Source: Deltaproteobacteria bacterium (GTDB lineage Bacteria > Desulfobacterota > Desulfobacteria > Desulfobacterales > JAFDMD01). Taken from it: 64,000 nucleotides of DNA. The DNA lies in NCBI GenBank assembly GCA_019306065.1, contig JAFDMF010000004.1, forward strand, positions 1-64,000, written 5' to 3'. How positions within the stretch are numbered: the stretch's first letter is position 1; each line of letters opens with the position of its first letter. The position numbers and the translations under genes were made by a program. Of the stretch, positions 26,257 through 34,909 are shown one piece after another. Under the pieces are notes generated by a model. That model ran no database searches. It was not told the origin of the DNA and was given only the letters and a program-made list of their open reading frames with translations.

Positions 26257-26664
26257 TTATTCTTCCTCTATGTTATTATTTTTTTCTTCGTTGCTTTCAT
26301 CCGTTTCCTTTTTAGACTCGGATTCGTCCGGCTTGTCTTTTTCGGCGTTTTGCGCGGCTATTTTTTCCGGATCCGTATCTTTGTCTATAAGAATGGTCAT
26401 ATATTTTAAAATGGCCTCGTCTATTTTAAAATTTCTTTCTAATTCCGCTACAAGTTCTCCGTCTCCGCAATAATCAAGCCTTACATAGTAACCTCGTCTC
26501 TTCTTTTTGATGTCGTAAGCAAGTTTTCTATCTCCCCATTTGTCAAATTCTATTACGGAGCCTTTTTTTTCTTCGACTATGTCGGACGCTTTTTTAAAAA
26601 GCTTTTTTCGTTTCTCTTCGCCTTCGGCCGAATCAATAATAAAGATGGTTTCATATCTTCTCAT
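26257..26664 (-). CDS. rpsF: 30S ribosomal protein S6
   Basis: 135 residues. [20 protein letters not shown] at the start and [19 protein letters not shown] are typical; a long acidic tail (from about residue 105) extends beyond the usual end. First gene of the rpsF operon. The leader lies in the 300-bp region upstream, where I see no clear S6:S18-binding RNA by eye. Confidence 0.97.
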   Translation of the reverse strand: MRRYETIFIIDSAEGEEKRKKLFKKASDIVEEKKGSVIEFDKWGDRKLAYDIKKKRRGYYVRLDYCGDGELVAELERNFKIDEAILKYMTILIDKDTDPEKIAAQNAEKDKPDESESKKETDESNEEKNNNIEEE

Positions 26665-26850
26665 ATTTTTCCTTTCCTCCTTTCGGATATTAAGCCCTTA
26701 TTTTGATATTTATAAATCCAAGCATATTATATCTTATAAGAGCAAGGGGTTAATAAAACTTTTTTAATTAACACTACTAAACTATTTGTGTCAATTAAAA
26801 AGATACAAAGGATAAAAAGATTAATTACAGTTAAAAACAAATTATTAAAT

Positions 26851-26890
26851 AAAGAAAAGGGCGGAGGTTTTAACCCCCGCCCTTTTCTTT
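26851..26890 (-). terminator. intrinsic terminator, probably bidirectional
   Basis: AAAGAAAAGGGCGGAGG, loop TTTT, then AACCCCCGCCCTTTTCTTT: a GC-rich stem flanked by A-rich and T-rich arms. On the minus strand it would end the transcript coming from the amidotransferase gene and separate it from rpsF. Confidence 0.85.
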
Positions 26891-26962
26891 TTGCAACAAC
26901 ATTATAAAAACATTACAATGCAGCGTTTCTATCGAAACAGAATAACATATTTATTTTATATA

Positions 26963-27100
26963 TTAATAAAGCGCTTGCAAATATTGTAATTTTGTCTCTT
27001 GTAGCTGCTTTTTTAATCTTATGCTGTCTATTTTTATCTCGCTTGAGTTGTTGTCTTTAATTTGATTTTTTAGATATTCAATCTTCTCTCTTAATGCCAT
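26963..27100 (-). CDS. possible small conserved ORF after the amidotransferase gene
   Basis: 45 codons starting MALREKIEYLKNQIKDN and ending LKKQLQETKLQYLQALY. The frame stays open upstream almost to the preceding gene stop (including FKPISKYFNCKKPS) but has no ATG there, so it may be the 3' part of a longer gene. Composition is coiled-coil-like. No good ribosome-binding site. Not recognised. Confidence 0.3.
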   Translation of the reverse strand: MALREKIEYLKNQIKDNNSSEIKIDSIRLKKQLQETKLQYLQALY

Positions 27101-27176
27101 AGCAGAGGGTTTTTTACAATTAAAATATTTAGATATAGGTTTAAAAGAGCCGGATGAAATTTTTATATAATTGTAT

Positions 27177-27758
27177 TTAATGTTTGCTTATATTTAAAAA
27201 ATTTTCGGCTATTATGCCGCCGTATTCCGTTAAAAAGCTTTCGGGGTGGAATTGAACGCCGTAGATATTATGGTTGGGGTATTCTATTCCCATTATTATG
27301 CCGTCTTCGGTTTTTGCGGTTGTTTTAAGGGGCGAAGCGGGACTTAATTGGGCTGTTAAGGAATGGTATCTTGCGGCGTTAAAAGAAGTTTTTATGTTTT
27401 TAAATAATCGGCTGCCGTTGTGATATATTAAAGAGGTTTTGCCGTGAACGGGAACGGGCGCTTTTACGGTTTTGCCTCCGAATGCCTCGTTTATGCTTTG
27501 CATTCCCAAACATACGCCAAGTACGGGCGTTTTTTTCGCAAGTTTTTTTATTAAAGCAACAGATATTCCCGCATTCTGCGGATATTTCGGACCCGGGCTT
27601 ATAATGACGTAATCCGGTTTTATTTTTTCAACATAACTAACGGATGTTTTGTCGTTTCTGCAAACGGTTATATCCAGATTGAACGGCATAAAAAGCTGAA
27701 CCAGATTGTATGTAAAGGAATCGTAATTGTCTAAAACAAATAATTTTTTTAAAGTCAT
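27177..27758 (-). CDS. anthranilate/aminodeoxychorismate synthase glutamine amidotransferase
   Basis: 193-residue class I amidotransferase releasing ammonia from glutamine for chorismate amination. Catalytic Cys in GVCLGMQSI and His/Glu in FHPES, plus ISPGPKYPQNAG, are present. TrpG and PabA cannot be told apart, and no trpE/pabB is near; it may serve both pathways. Five bases after the PHP phosphatase, in one transcription unit. Confidence 0.88.
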   Translation of the reverse strand: MTLKKLFVLDNYDSFTYNLVQLFMPFNLDITVCRNDKTSVSYVEKIKPDYVIISPGPKYPQNAGISVALIKKLAKKTPVLGVCLGMQSINEAFGGKTVKAPVPVHGKTSLIYHNGSRLFKNIKTSFNAARYHSLTAQLSPASPLKTTAKTEDGIIMGIEYPNHNIYGVQFHPESFLTEYGGIIAENFLNISKH

Positions 27759-27763
27759 TGTAT

Positions 27764-28405
27764 CTACAATATTAGATTACGCGCATTTTTTTGCATTGTT
27801 TTAAAATCTTGTTCGTCAAGCCCCGCGCCGCATACTATTTTTTTTGCGGTTTCTTTGTTTATAAGATTATTCGGAGAATGAGTATCGGTATTGATAACTA
27901 TTTTTGCTCCGATTTTTTTTGCAAGTCTCGCTACGTGTCCGTTTGTTAAGCTGTGCCCTGCTCTTGCGGTTATTTCTAACATAACATTTTTTTCTTTTGC
28001 AAGTAATGTTTCTTGTTCTGTTATTAATCCGGGATGGGCTAATATGTCTGCGCCCGCTTCTATTGCAGCGCGGTTTGTTCCGGGCGCTACGGGTTCGGCT
28101 ATTGTTTCGCCGTGAACTATAACTATTTTTGCGCCGAGTTTTTTTGCGTTTTGAACTTTGTTTTTTATTATTTGGGGCGGAACGTGGGTTATTTCTATGC
28201 CTGGTATTACTTTTATATTTTTTAATATGTCGTTTAACTCTGCGGCTATTGCTATTATTTTGGGTATTATAAAATTCATGTTGGAGCCGTCGTCATGATC
28301 GGTAAGCGCTATTGCTTTTACTCCTATGCTTTGGGCTCTGCGGACAAGTTCCGCAGGAATTAATTCTCCGTCAGAATATATTGTATGGGCGTGTAGGTCT
28401 ATCAT
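27764..28405 (-). CDS. PHP-domain phosphatase (histidinol-phosphatase-like)
   Basis: 213 residues. PHP metal ligands: DLHAHTIYSDGEL, TDHDDGSN, PGIEITHVPP, VHGE, HPGLI and NTDTHSPNNL. The family includes histidinol phosphatases of deltaproteobacteria and other small phosphoesterases; a histidine-pathway role would complement hisI/hisG but is not proven. Lies 15 bp after the GATC nuclease gene in the same direction. Confidence 0.8.
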   Translation of the reverse strand: MIDLHAHTIYSDGELIPAELVRRAQSIGVKAIALTDHDDGSNMNFIIPKIIAIAAELNDILKNIKVIPGIEITHVPPQIIKNKVQNAKKLGAKIVIVHGETIAEPVAPGTNRAAIEAGADILAHPGLITEQETLLAKEKNVMLEITARAGHSLTNGHVARLAKKIGAKIVINTDTHSPNNLINKETAKKIVCGAGLDEQDFKTMQKNARNLIL

Positions 28406-28420
28406 TTTTGCGTTGTTCTC

Positions 28421-29323
28421 CTAAAATTTTTCTATAATCTTAGTCAAATATCCTTTTTGCAGGGTTTGAAGGTTGAGTAAAAAATCGGAATTATCAAAAT
28501 ATTCTCTTAATGGGTTGGCGCTTGTTAGCCAGCCGCATCCGTCCGTAACCCATATAAATGTTATTTTCTGATTGTTCCAGTGCGAATTCATTTTTATGTA
28601 TTCGGTTGCCGTAGATTTTAGTTTGGAACCGCCTCCGCCGTAAAAATTTGTTTCGATGAAGTAAAGTTTTCCTTTTTTATTAATGGCAAAATCTACAATT
28701 CTTGATGTTTTGTCTTGAGTTACGGATATATTCCATTTGGATTTTATTTTCTTTGCCGTAGCCTGACATAAATATCTTGCGTCGGCGTTTTTGCAGGTAT
28801 CGATAACAAAGTTTTCAACTATTGCTTCCATTAATTTTCCGCCTCTGTTTTTTCTGGCGTTGCTATTTAAACCCGCTTCTACGCCGGTAACATAATCGGG
28901 AACGCTTTTGATTTTTTGTTGAGATAATAGGTCTCCGATGCCGGAATTAACAATAAATTTAGCAAAATTATTCGCCTGTTCTTTTGTCGGAGATTTTATG
29001 GAAAAATCAAAATTTTGATATATGAAACGATTAACGTCAACTAAAACTTGAACGGATTTTTCTCTTATTGCAAGCAAAAAAGGGATTGCTTTTATAATTT
29101 TAGGGTATTCGATTATTAGATTTTCGGTTTCTTCTAATATATTTTTTTTGCCTATTAAGGTATTTAAAAGATTTAACTCTTTTTCAATCGAAGCTATATT
29201 TCCCAATACTTTTTTCCAATCGACAAAATAGTCCCATTGCGTAATTTTACTTTTTAATGTGTCTATAAGATAATTAAAGTATTCTTCTTCTGTTTTGTCT
29301 GCAATTTTGCATATTTTTTTCAT
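28421..29323 (-). CDS. DpnII/MboI-type restriction endonuclease (GATC)
   Basis: 300 residues. Family marks: ARKNRGGKLMEAIVENF in the middle, then IVDFAINKKGKLYFIETNFYGGGGSKLK, which holds the catalytic E-x-N core, and SHWNNQKITFIWVTDG near the end. Homologues cut unmethylated GATC. Its partner methyltransferase is 171 bp upstream in the same direction. Full length and intact. Confidence 0.85.
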   Translation of the reverse strand: MKKICKIADKTEEEYFNYLIDTLKSKITQWDYFVDWKKVLGNIASIEKELNLLNTLIGKKNILEETENLIIEYPKIIKAIPFLLAIREKSVQVLVDVNRFIYQNFDFSIKSPTKEQANNFAKFIVNSGIGDLLSQQKIKSVPDYVTGVEAGLNSNARKNRGGKLMEAIVENFVIDTCKNADARYLCQATAKKIKSKWNISVTQDKTSRIVDFAINKKGKLYFIETNFYGGGGSKLKSTATEYIKMNSHWNNQKITFIWVTDGCGWLTSANPLREYFDNSDFLLNLQTLQKGYLTKIIEKF

Positions 29324-29447
29324 AAGTTTATGTTTCGATTGGCAGACGCATAATTTGTTTGCGTCTAATATTAATTATTAAGGTTTTTACGTTTATAATA
29401 AGATACAAAAATACTAAAAGCGTAAAATTTGCAATGTGCAATGTTTA

Positions 29448-29473
29448 AAAGGCTGCAATGTAAAATCTCTGCC
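29448..29473. repeat. GTAGAGA hairpin-family copy, inverted and degenerate
   Basis: AAGGCTGCAATGTAAAATCT then CTGCC; the reverse complement GGCAGAGATTTTACATTGCA matches GTAGAGAGGCTACATTCA of the 63040 copy. On its far side an AGATACAAA (29401) corresponds to the inverted TTTGTATCT tail. Lies between methyltransferase and nuclease genes. Confidence 0.4.
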
Positions 29474-29494
29474 GTTTTATTGTATAATCTTATT

Positions 29495-30340
29495 TTACGG
29501 CAATAAGCCGTATTCCTCCTCCTCTTCTTGTAAGCGGCAGTCGGAAGTTGACGAGCTGCATAACTCGTCTTTAAGTCTCGGTATTGCATATTTGTCGAGA
29601 TATTTTTTTTCAAAATCTATTCCTACAAACTTACGCTTATGTCTTATTGCGGCGACTCCCGTGGTCGCGCTGCCGCAAAAGGGATCTAAAACTGTGTCTC
29701 CTTCGGCGCTTGAAGCCGTTATTATTCTTTCTAATAAAGCTTCCGGCTTTTGAGTGGGGTGTTTTCCGTATTTTTTTTCTCCGTTTTTAGGGGTGCCTAT
29801 TGCCCATACGCTTCTCATTTGTTTATCCGGCTTTTTTATAATGTCTTGGCTAAAATCGCTATGCTTCATTAACTTATAATTAAAGATATGTTTGGCGTTT
29901 TTATTTTTTTTTACCCATAAAAGCGTTTCATGGCTTGCGGTAAACATTCTGCAGGAAAGATTCGGAGACGCGTTGGGCTTATACCAGCAGACGTCGTTAA
30001 GAATATGCCATCCTTGCTTTTGAAGGATATATCCGCATAAATATATGGAATGATAGGTTCCGGAAATCCATAATGAGCCGTCTGATTTTAAAACGGTCCG
30101 GCAAGCTTTTATCCAGTTATAATGAAACTTAAAATCCTCTTCCGCGCCTTTACTTTTATCCCATGTTCCTTTATTAACGCCGACTCTTTTGCCTGCATGG
30201 CAGGTAAAACCGCCGTTTGATAAATTATACGGCGGATCTGCAAAAATAAGGTCTATACTTTCGGAAGGCAATTGTTTAAGCGTATTTATAATATCGCCGT
30301 AAAAAAGCCTAATTCCTATTTTTTCAAAATACGGTTTCAA
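29495..30340 (-). CDS. DpnA-like DNA adenine methyltransferase (GATC)
   Basis: 281 residues, beta class: LIFADPPYNLSNGG comes first and DPFCGSATTGVAA late, the order in M.DpnA/M.HinfI-type N6-adenine enzymes. The family N-terminus FYGDIINTLKQLPSESIDL is clear. A Ser- and Glu-rich tail (SSSTSDCRLQEEEEEY) is unusual. Protects GATC sites from the adjacent DpnII-type nuclease; no alpha-class DpnM-like gene is present. Confidence 0.87.
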   Translation of the reverse strand: MKPYFEKIGIRLFYGDIINTLKQLPSESIDLIFADPPYNLSNGGFTCHAGKRVGVNKGTWDKSKGAEEDFKFHYNWIKACRTVLKSDGSLWISGTYHSIYLCGYILQKQGWHILNDVCWYKPNASPNLSCRMFTASHETLLWVKKNKNAKHIFNYKLMKHSDFSQDIIKKPDKQMRSVWAIGTPKNGEKKYGKHPTQKPEALLERIITASSAEGDTVLDPFCGSATTGVAAIRHKRKFVGIDFEKKYLDKYAIPRLKDELCSSSTSDCRLQEEEEEYGLLP

Positions 30341-30439
30341 TTTTTCACTCTATAATGTTTGTAAATATGTAATGCCGTTTTAAATTATTTTATATGGTTA
30401 TACTTAAGTTACAAAAGCGTTTTATCAAAATTTGCTTTC

Positions 30440-30479
30440 TGTTTTGTCAAGCGAAGCGAGAAATATCTTTATTATGTAG
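30440..30479. repeat. dispersed repeat copy
   Basis: CTGTTTTGTCAAGCGAAGCG followed by AGAAATATCTTTATTATG; member of the AGCGAAGCGAGAAATCCC family. Between leuS (3' end) and the DpnA-like gene. Confidence 0.65.
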
Positions 30480-30497
30480 TTCCCGTAGAAACAAATT

Positions 30498-33104
30498 TTA
30501 TATTACTATATTCACTAACTTGTTTTTCACCACAATTATCTTTTTTATTGGTTTGTTATTTATAAATTTTAAAACTCTTTCGTCCGATAGAGCTATTTCT
30601 TTTAATTTTTCGTCTTCAATATCTGGTTCGGATAGAAATTTGCTTCTTATTTTGCCGTTTACCTGCGCCGCTATCTCAACTTGATCTTTTGTAAGAGCAT
30701 CTTTGCGGTATTCGGGCCATTGCGCGTTTGTTATGCCGTTTTTATGCCCTAATACCAACCATAATTCTTCGCAAACGTGGGGAACTATGGGAGATAACAA
30801 AAGTATTGCGGTTTGAATGGCAAATTTTAAAACTTTCGGCAGATTTGGATCTTTTTTTGTATTTGTATTATCGTCTATAAGATAAAGCTCGTTTATAAGC
30901 TCCATTACCGCGCTTATTGCGGTGTTAAAATGAAAGCGGTTTTCTATGTCGTTTGTTACTCTTGCAATTGTAACATGAGTTTTTTTATAAAGTTTTTTTA
31001 TTTCTCCGGAAAGTTTATCGGGAGTATCCGTATAAGGCGACGCGGAAGCGATTGTGTTGATATTTGTATAAACTATTCTAAAAACTCTGTTGATGAATCT
31101 AAAACTTCCTTCTACGCCTGTTTTACTCCATTCCAGATCTCTTTCCGGAGGCGCGGCAAACAAACAGAATAATCTGGTTGTATCCGCTCCGTATTCGGAG
31201 ATGAGCTCCGAAGGTTCTATTACGTTTTTTTTAGATTTGGACATTTTTTCCACTCTGCCGGTTTTAACTTCTCCTCCGCATATTGCGCATTTTTTATTTT
31301 GTTTTTCCGGTTTAACTTGTTCCGGAAATAAAAATCCGCATTTCGCGCATTTATGGGTTTCTTTGCATACCATTCCCTGTGTTAACAGGTTGGTAAACGG
31401 CTCTTTATGATTAACAAATCCGAATTTGTTTAAAACTCTTGTAAAGTATCTTGAATAAAGAAGGTGTAAAACCGCATGCTCTACTCCGCCTATGTATTGA
31501 TCTACAGGCATCCAATAGTTGTTTTCTTCTTTTTCTATAATTGATTTTTGATAATTCGGGCTGCAGTATCTTTCAAAATACCAAGAGGATTCTACAAATG
31601 TATCCATTGTGTCTGTTTCTCTGCAAGCGTCCTCGGATTTGCATTGGGGGCATTTGGTTTTTTTAAAATTTGCCGCGCTTTGAAGCGGCGAGCCTTCTTT
31701 TTTTCCTATTTCAATATCTTCCGGCAAAAGAACCGGAAGGTCTTTTTCGGGAACCGGAACTATGCCGCATTTTTTACAATATATTATCGGTATGGGCGCG
31801 CCCCAGTATCTTTGACGCGATATTCCCCAGTCTCTTAATCTGAAATTTACTTTTTTATCTCCGCTTCCGTCTTTTTTAAGTTTATCCGCTATAGCCTCCA
31901 TTGCGTCCGTGTTTTTTATGCCGTTAAATTCGCCGGAATTTATAAGTATTCCTTCGTCCGTATATGCTTGGGTCATTGTAAGCGGATTTAATTTTTCATC
32001 TTGCGGCTGTATTACTACTATTATTTCAAGGTTGTATTTTTTTGCAAAATCGAAGTCTCTTTGATCGTGAGCGGGAACGGACATAACCGCGCCTGTTCCG
32101 TATTCCATTAAAGCAAAGTTTGCGGTATATATTGGCATTTTTTTCTGCGTAAAAGGATTTATGCAGTATTTTCCGGTAAAAACTCCCTCTTTTTCCTGTT
32201 TTTCAAACTCTTTGTCTGTTCTGTTTAATTTTATTGTTTTTTCTACAAACTCTTTTACCGCTTTTTGCCGCTCGGTTCCTTGTGAAAGTTTTTCTACCAG
32301 AGGATGTTCCGGCGCCAAACACATAAACGTAGCTCCGAATACGGTATCTTGTCTGGTTGTAAATACCTCTATGTAATTTTGTTTTGTATTATCTTCTAAA
32401 AAAAATTTTATTGATGCGCCTATGCTTTTGCCTATCCAGTTTTTTTGCATTAAGGTTACTTTGGGGGGCCAGCCCGGAAGTTTATCGCAACAATCCAAAA
32501 GTTCGTCCGCATAGTCGGTTATGGAAAAAAACCATTGATTAAGTTTTTTTTGGCTTACAATTTCTTTGCATCTCCAGCATGCTCCGGATTCAACCTGCTC
32601 GTTTGCCAAAACCGTCTGACATTTTTGGCACCAATTAACATAAGACTCTTTTCTGTACGCCATTTTAGCTTTAAACATTTTTAAAAAAAGAAGCTGCTCC
32701 CATTTGTAGTATGCAGGAGAACATGTGGCAAATTCTCTATTCCAATCATAAGAAAAACCTACTCTTTTAAGCTGGCTTCTCATAGCCTCAATGTTGGAAT
32801 ATGTCCATTTTGCGGGATGTGTGTTATTTTCTATGGCGGCGTTTTCCGCCGGCATTCCAAAAGCGTCCCAACCCATAGGATGCATTACGTTGTATCCGCG
32901 CATTCTTTTATAACGGGCGACAACGTCTCCTATCGCGTAGTTTCTTATGTGTCCTATATGGATTTTGCCAGAAGGATAAGGAAACATTTCAAGCAGGTAA
33001 TATTTTTTTTTATTTGTATCTTTTTCTGCTTTAAATGTTTTGTTTTTTTCCCAATATTTTTGCCATTTTAATTCTATTGCTTCCGGATTGTATTTTATAT
33101 CCAT
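30498..33104 (-). CDS. leuS: leucyl-tRNA synthetase
   Basis: 868 residues, bacterial type. HIGHIRNYAIGDVVARYKR near the N-terminus, the editing domain with TTRQDTVFGATF and GTGAVMSVPAHDQRD, two Cys-pair zinc knuckles (CPQCKSEDAC and CAKCGFLF...CAICGG), KMSKSKKNV, and a C-terminal tRNA-binding domain. Complete; monocistronic or with the downstream methyltransferase gene 157 bp away. Confidence 0.97.
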   Translation of the reverse strand: MDIKYNPEAIELKWQKYWEKNKTFKAEKDTNKKKYYLLEMFPYPSGKIHIGHIRNYAIGDVVARYKRMRGYNVMHPMGWDAFGMPAENAAIENNTHPAKWTYSNIEAMRSQLKRVGFSYDWNREFATCSPAYYKWEQLLFLKMFKAKMAYRKESYVNWCQKCQTVLANEQVESGACWRCKEIVSQKKLNQWFFSITDYADELLDCCDKLPGWPPKVTLMQKNWIGKSIGASIKFFLEDNTKQNYIEVFTTRQDTVFGATFMCLAPEHPLVEKLSQGTERQKAVKEFVEKTIKLNRTDKEFEKQEKEGVFTGKYCINPFTQKKMPIYTANFALMEYGTGAVMSVPAHDQRDFDFAKKYNLEIIVVIQPQDEKLNPLTMTQAYTDEGILINSGEFNGIKNTDAMEAIADKLKKDGSGDKKVNFRLRDWGISRQRYWGAPIPIIYCKKCGIVPVPEKDLPVLLPEDIEIGKKEGSPLQSAANFKKTKCPQCKSEDACRETDTMDTFVESSWYFERYCSPNYQKSIIEKEENNYWMPVDQYIGGVEHAVLHLLYSRYFTRVLNKFGFVNHKEPFTNLLTQGMVCKETHKCAKCGFLFPEQVKPEKQNKKCAICGGEVKTGRVEKMSKSKKNVIEPSELISEYGADTTRLFCLFAAPPERDLEWSKTGVEGSFRFINRVFRIVYTNINTIASASPYTDTPDKLSGEIKKLYKKTHVTIARVTNDIENRFHFNTAISAVMELINELYLIDDNTNTKKDPNLPKVLKFAIQTAILLLSPIVPHVCEELWLVLGHKNGITNAQWPEYRKDALTKDQVEIAAQVNGKIRSKFLSEPDIEDEKLKEIALSDERVLKFINNKPIKKIIVVKNKLVNIVI

Positions 33105-33454
33105 TTTTAAATACGGTCTCCTAATAAGTTTTAAAAAATCTTATGAAGTTGTTATTTTTCTATCTATGCAAATAATATGTTTTAGGCTTTTTGGCAAATT
33201 GATTTTGAAGATAAAAAAAAGCGCTACTAAAATTAAAACGTAAAAAAAAACAATTATACGGAAAAACGTCAAAGACATTGACAATCCAACATATAAAAAA
33301 ATTGTTACTTGAAACATATTATTGCTTATGTAATATAAGATGACTTCATAACTTCGCCTTTTGATAGACAGGAAGGAAGTTTTTTTGCCCTGTAATGTCA
33401 ACGAACGCAGCGAGAAGAAATCCCTTAATTAAATTATACGCAGAGGAATAACTT
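33105..33454. other. 350-bp divergent intergenic region (leuS / lgt)
   Basis: Contains a dispersed-repeat copy (33361-33428: GACAGGAAGGAAG, then AACGAACGCAGCGAGAAG and AAATCCC) 26 bases before the lgt start. A minus-strand hydrophobic open frame (33141-33401) overlaps the repeat and lacks a ribosome-binding site; I do not call it a gene. Promoters for leuS and lgt must lie here but none stands out. Confidence 0.5.
33361..33428. repeat. dispersed repeat copy
   Basis: Shares GACAGGAAGGAAGTTTTTTT with the 52020-52050 copy (inverted sense) and CGCAGCGAGAAGAAATCCCT with the family core. Confidence 0.55.
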
Positions 33455-34222
33455 ATGCATCCGATTTTATTTAAGTTTTTTAATATAAAAATTTATACTT
33501 ACGGTTTTTTTATGGCGGTAGCTTTTTTAATGGGGCTTATATTCATTAAAAAAGAAGCTGCCCGCGTAGGCGAGTCTCCCGAAAAAACGGGAGATTTGGC
33601 GTTTTATATAATTATATCCGGAATAATCGGAGCAAGACTATTTTATATTATTACCGATTTTAAAACATATCTTTTACATCCGCTTGAAATCTTTAAAATA
33701 TGGAACGGCGGTCTTACCTTTTACGGCGGTTTTATAGCCGCTTTTTTTACTACGATAATATATCTTAAAAAAAACAAACTTTCTCTTTTAAAAACTATGG
33801 ATATTATAGCGCCCGGGGTTGCATTAGGTCATTTTTTCGGAAGAATAGGCTGTTTTTTTGCGGGTTGCTGCTATGGGAAAGAATGCGATCTGCCATGGAG
33901 CGTTGTTTTTACAAACCAGGATACTTTGGCGCCTGCTCATATTCATCTGCACCCGACTCAGCTGTATTCCTCTTTTACTAATTTTATTATTTTTATTATG
34001 CTGCTTTTAATAAGAAAATATAAAAAATTTAACGGAGAGATATTATTAATCTATATTTTTCTTTATGGAATAACCCGTTCTATAATAGAGATATTCAGAG
34101 GCGATTACAGAGGGCATGTTTTTTGGGAGTATATTTCAATATCTCAAATTATAGGAATAAGCGCGTCGTTAACAGCGCTTGCCGCGTTTATTTATATAAA
34201 ACGCCAAAGCATAAAAAAATAA
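33455..34222 (+). CDS. lgt: prolipoprotein diacylglyceryl transferase
   Basis: Inner-membrane enzyme that attaches diacylglycerol to lipobox cysteines. 255 residues, about seven TM segments. Signature HFFGRIGCFFAGCCYG with the essential His and Arg, plus GGLTFYGGF, TQLYSSFTNF and ITRSIIEIFRGDYRG. AGAGGAAT precedes the ATG. Together with lspA elsewhere in the window it completes two steps of lipoprotein maturation. Confidence 0.95.
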   Translation: MHPILFKFFNIKIYTYGFFMAVAFLMGLIFIKKEAARVGESPEKTGDLAFYIIISGIIGARLFYIITDFKTYLLHPLEIFKIWNGGLTFYGGFIAAFFTTIIYLKKNKLSLLKTMDIIAPGVALGHFFGRIGCFFAGCCYGKECDLPWSVVFTNQDTLAPAHIHLHPTQLYSSFTNFIIFIMLLLIRKYKKFNGEILLIYIFLYGITRSIIEIFRGDYRGHVFWEYISISQIIGISASLTALAAFIYIKRQSIKK

Positions 34223-34388
34223 TGATTATGATGAAAATGCAGAGGAAAGCCACATTATTAAAAATATTTAATCACAAAAAAGAATGATAAAATTTCGTAG
34301 AATAACAAAATAGTTTGTTCAAGTTCAAGGCGGATAAAATACGAAGTTATCCGACGAAATTTAAACAGAGGAAAGGATATAACCAACA

Positions 34389-34865
34389 GTGAGAATAGGC
34401 ATAGGTTATGATATACACAGGCTTATTTCCGGAAAAAAATTGGTTCTCGGCGGAGTAACAATCCCTTTTGACAAAGGGCTTATTGGGCATTCGGATGCGG
34501 ATGTTTTGGTTCATTCGGTAATAGACGCTGTTTTGGGAGCTTCAGGCGCAAAAGATATAGGAGAACAATTTCCGGATACTTCTTTGGAATATAAAAATAT
34601 TTTCAGCATAAAGCTTTTAAAAAAAACAGCTATGATTATAAAAGAAAAAGGTTTTGAAATAGTTAATATAGACGCTACGATTTTTGCTCAAAAACCTAAA
34701 CTTTCCTCGTATAAAAAAGAGATGGAAGCAAATATTGCCGAAGCTTTAAATATATATATTTCCGCAGTAAATATAAAGGCATCTACAACGGATCAACTCG
34801 GAGTTATAGGAAAAGGAGACGGAATTGCGGCTATGTGCGCGGCGCTTGTTAAAAATATGGAATAG
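34389..34865 (+). CDS. ispF: 2-C-methyl-D-erythritol 2,4-cyclodiphosphate synthase
   Basis: Cyclises CDP-ME-2P in the MEP isoprenoid pathway. 158 residues. Zinc ligands in GYDIHRL and GHSDADVLVHSV; FPDTSLEYKN; and the C-terminal KASTTDQLGVIGKGDGI (NTP-binding loop). GTG start at 34389 follows GAGGAAAGGA with a somewhat long spacer. IspD is not fused or adjacent. Confidence 0.95.
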   Translation: MRIGIGYDIHRLISGKKLVLGGVTIPFDKGLIGHSDADVLVHSVIDAVLGASGAKDIGEQFPDTSLEYKNIFSIKLLKKTAMIIKEKGFEIVNIDATIFAQKPKLSSYKKEMEANIAEALNIYISAVNIKASTTDQLGVIGKGDGIAAMCAALVKNME

Positions 34866-34909
34866 GAATAATAACGCCCAAAATATCCATAAAAAATAAG
34901 AGTAAAAAC

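Larger units (their letters stand above)
26665..27176. other. 512-bp gap between rpsF and the amidotransferase gene
   Basis: Holds the rpsF leader, a strong terminator (26851-26890), a degenerate GTAGAGA-family copy near 26908-26936 (GCAGCGTTTCTATCG) and a possible small ORF (26963-27100). A TTTGTATCTTTT motif (inverted) is near 26800-26815. Confidence 0.5.

Noticed and set aside
33141-33401. 86-residue hydrophobic minus-strand ORF before leuS
   Set aside because: Starts inside a dispersed repeat, no ribosome-binding site; hydrophobicity follows from T-rich sequence. Could be an old gene remnant but cannot be supported.
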